Source of the DNA: Tunturiibacter gelidiferens
GTDB lineage: Bacteria; Acidobacteriota; Terriglobia; Terriglobales; Acidobacteriaceae
Direction: 5' to 3'
Assembly (NCBI RefSeq): GCF_014201335.1
Contig: NZ_JACHEB010000012.1
Span: 124,001 to 188,000, forward strand
Length of the DNA: 64,000 bases
The position numbers and the translations under genes were made by a program. The first letter of the stretch is position 1. Every line of letters starts with the position of its first letter. The notes below the pieces were generated by a model. It ran no database searches and was not told where the DNA came from. It saw only the letters and a program-made list of their open reading frames with translations. Below, one piece after another: positions 63,170 to 64,000 of the stretch.

Positions 63170-63577
63170 CTACTGAAAATTCTTCAACGGAGCCCACGGC
63201 AGCACCACCAGCGTCTTCCCCTGCCAGTACCCCACGATCCCCCGCAACACGACCCTGCTGTTCGTCTCGCGTTCGACATCATCCCGGTGATCCTTCACAA
63301 AATGGTCCGCACCCGTCCGCGTCAGAAACACGACGAAATCACCCGGATGATCCGCCGCGTCGCGCCTGAGACTCTCACGCATCGCAGCGTCGCTATCGAC
63401 CGGCTCTGTGACAACAATCTCTTCCGGAACCGTCGAACCAAATCTACACGCAGAAACCGCGGATGGTACCGATGCCCTCACCGGCAACCCCATCAACAAC
63501 GGCACGACACACACCCAAACTTTGGCCCGAAGATCTAACACATCTCCGGTATAAACGATCTTCGCCTTCCAACCCAT
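63170..63577 (-). CDS. Hypothetical secreted protein
   Basis: Up to 135 residues. A hydrophobic segment (VWVCVVPLLMGLPVRA) near the start looks like a signal peptide. The rest reads as a real soluble domain (EEIVVTEPVDSDAAMRESLR, DFVVFLTRTGADHFV, GIVGYWQGKTLVVLPW). No family recognised. The first codons may be upstream extension; GTG at 63541 with a close GGAGA is an alternative start. It is convergent with pdxS and in tandem with the partial gene at the window end. Confidence 0.55.
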   Translation of the reverse strand: MGWKAKIVYTGDVLDLRAKVWVCVVPLLMGLPVRASVPSAVSACRFGSTVPEEIVVTEPVDSDAAMRESLRRDAADHPGDFVVFLTRTGADHFVKDHRDDVERETNSRVVLRGIVGYWQGKTLVVLPWAPLKNFQ

Positions 63578-63624
63578 CCCACGAAGGATGTACCGCCGCC
63601 AAGCCCCTGTTACGTGCGGAAAAA

Positions 63625-63671
63625 GGAGCTCCGGTCTCCTGAAGGAAATACTTCAGAAGCCTCAGAGCTCC
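63625..63671 (-). terminator. Terminator of the gene at the window end
   Basis: Arms GGAGCTC (63625-63631) and GAGCTCC (63665-63671) enclose a second hairpin CTGAAG/CTTCAG. On the minus strand the stem is followed by TTTTTC. Confidence 0.65.
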
Positions 63672-63704
63672 ATTGGTTTAAGCACTCAAAAGATCAGCTG
63701 ACGA

Positions 63705-64000
63705 TTAGAAACGACTCGCAGCTTCAGCTTGATCGGCAAGAATCTCGAGCGTAGCGAAGAACCCATTGCTCTGCCCGGTAAAAAGTCCCGAACCAGTCAA
63801 AGATGCGACCGCAGCCTTAGGTCCGGCAAACTTGTCGGTCAAAGGTCGAATGGTCGCGCACAGGGGGAGGTTCGGGCTTATGAACTCAGCAGGCACCGGG
63901 AAGATCAGGTTCGGCTGAAATTCGGGTGTGCCCGGGTTCGCGAACAAGTTAGGAAACGTCAGCCCATTATCCGTCACAGGCGCAACCGGCGTTTGGCATC
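63705..64000 (-). CDS. Unidentified protein, C-terminal part (start outside window)
   Basis: The minus-strand frame is open from the window end to the stop at 63705 and encodes about 98 residues, including TDNGLTFPNLFANPGTPEF, NLIFPVPAEFISPNLPLCAT and a C-terminal SNGFFATLEILADQAEAASRF. The composition suggests an exported protein. I do not recognise the family. A long-stem terminator follows. Confidence 0.6.
   Translation of the reverse strand, partial: CQTPVAPVTDNGLTFPNLFANPGTPEFQPNLIFPVPAEFISPNLPLCATIRPLTDKFAGPKAAVASLTGSGLFTGQSNGFFATLEILADQAEAASRF

Overview
The window reads as chromosomal DNA of a soil-type Acidobacteriota, probably class Terriglobia (Granulicella/Edaphobacter/Terriglobus-like). 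This is inferred from an Oar-like TonB-dependent receptor with an N-terminal carboxypeptidase-regulatory domain next to a secreted S9 peptidase, very large secreted choice-of-anchor-D and carboxypeptidase-regulatory-repeat proteins, strong C-ending codon preference, and low-complexity CA-rich intergenic DNA. No ribosomal RNA or other taxonomic marker is present, so genus is open.

Layout. (1) 1-2146: end of an Orn/Lys/Arg decarboxylase, a secreted SYLF-domain protein and an intact tRNA-Leu(GAG). (2) About 2092-27512: a roughly 25-kb genomic island. Its left edge is the tRNA-Leu. Its right edge is a 68-bp copy of the tRNA 3' half plus downstream sequence, preceded by a dead tyrosine integrase. 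The island holds intact genes (secreted copper-radical oxidase with a redoxin, MarR-YceI, YjbR, AhpD-like protein, peptide deformylase, methyltransferase, TonB receptor plus S9 peptidase, aldehyde dehydrogenase). Between them lie many broken genes: a prolyl-oligopeptidase and AsnB pair that resembles a dead lasso-peptide locus, two chimeras made by deletion, frameshifted TetR and thioredoxin genes, and truncated SDR, DUF1772 and integrase genes. (3) 27.5-34.3 kb: a translationally coupled two-gene unit, then exopolysaccharide genes (polyprenyl-phosphate sugar transferase, divergent from UDP-glucose dehydrogenase, UDP-glucuronate decarboxylase-like enzyme and a LuxR-type regulator with a degenerate receiver). 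A decayed tRNA-Leu-like scar just after this block, upstream of secG, suggests that it may also have been acquired. (4) 34.6-64 kb: mostly compact housekeeping and secreted-protein genes (secG, MBL hydrolase, aminotransferase, HAD hydrolase, a 1972-residue choice-of-anchor-D protein, nitrobindin-like protein, DoxX, signalling proteins, ribBA, S10 peptidase, rhodanese, NagX-like acyltransferase, TonB-like protein, recQ, thioesterase, glycosyltransferase, cupin, pdxS).

How parts work together. The TonB receptor and S9 peptidase look like a peptide uptake and degradation pair. The sugar transferase, Ugd and UXS-like enzyme would start an exopolysaccharide chain on the lipid carrier and supply UDP-glucuronate and UDP-xylose. 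The copper-radical oxidase has all catalytic residues and is followed after 37 bp by a secreted redoxin, so an exported oxidase/redox pair is plausible. MarR and YceI share a 24-bp promoter motif and probably form one regulon.

Most notable: the decaying tRNA-Leu island, the modular copper-radical oxidase, the lasso-like remnant, the palindrome-rich control region of the nitrobindin-like gene, the RibBA with an eroded GTP cyclohydrolase half, and the RecQ with a repeat-like segment between its two HRDC domains. All family assignments come from reading motifs by eye; no database search was run.
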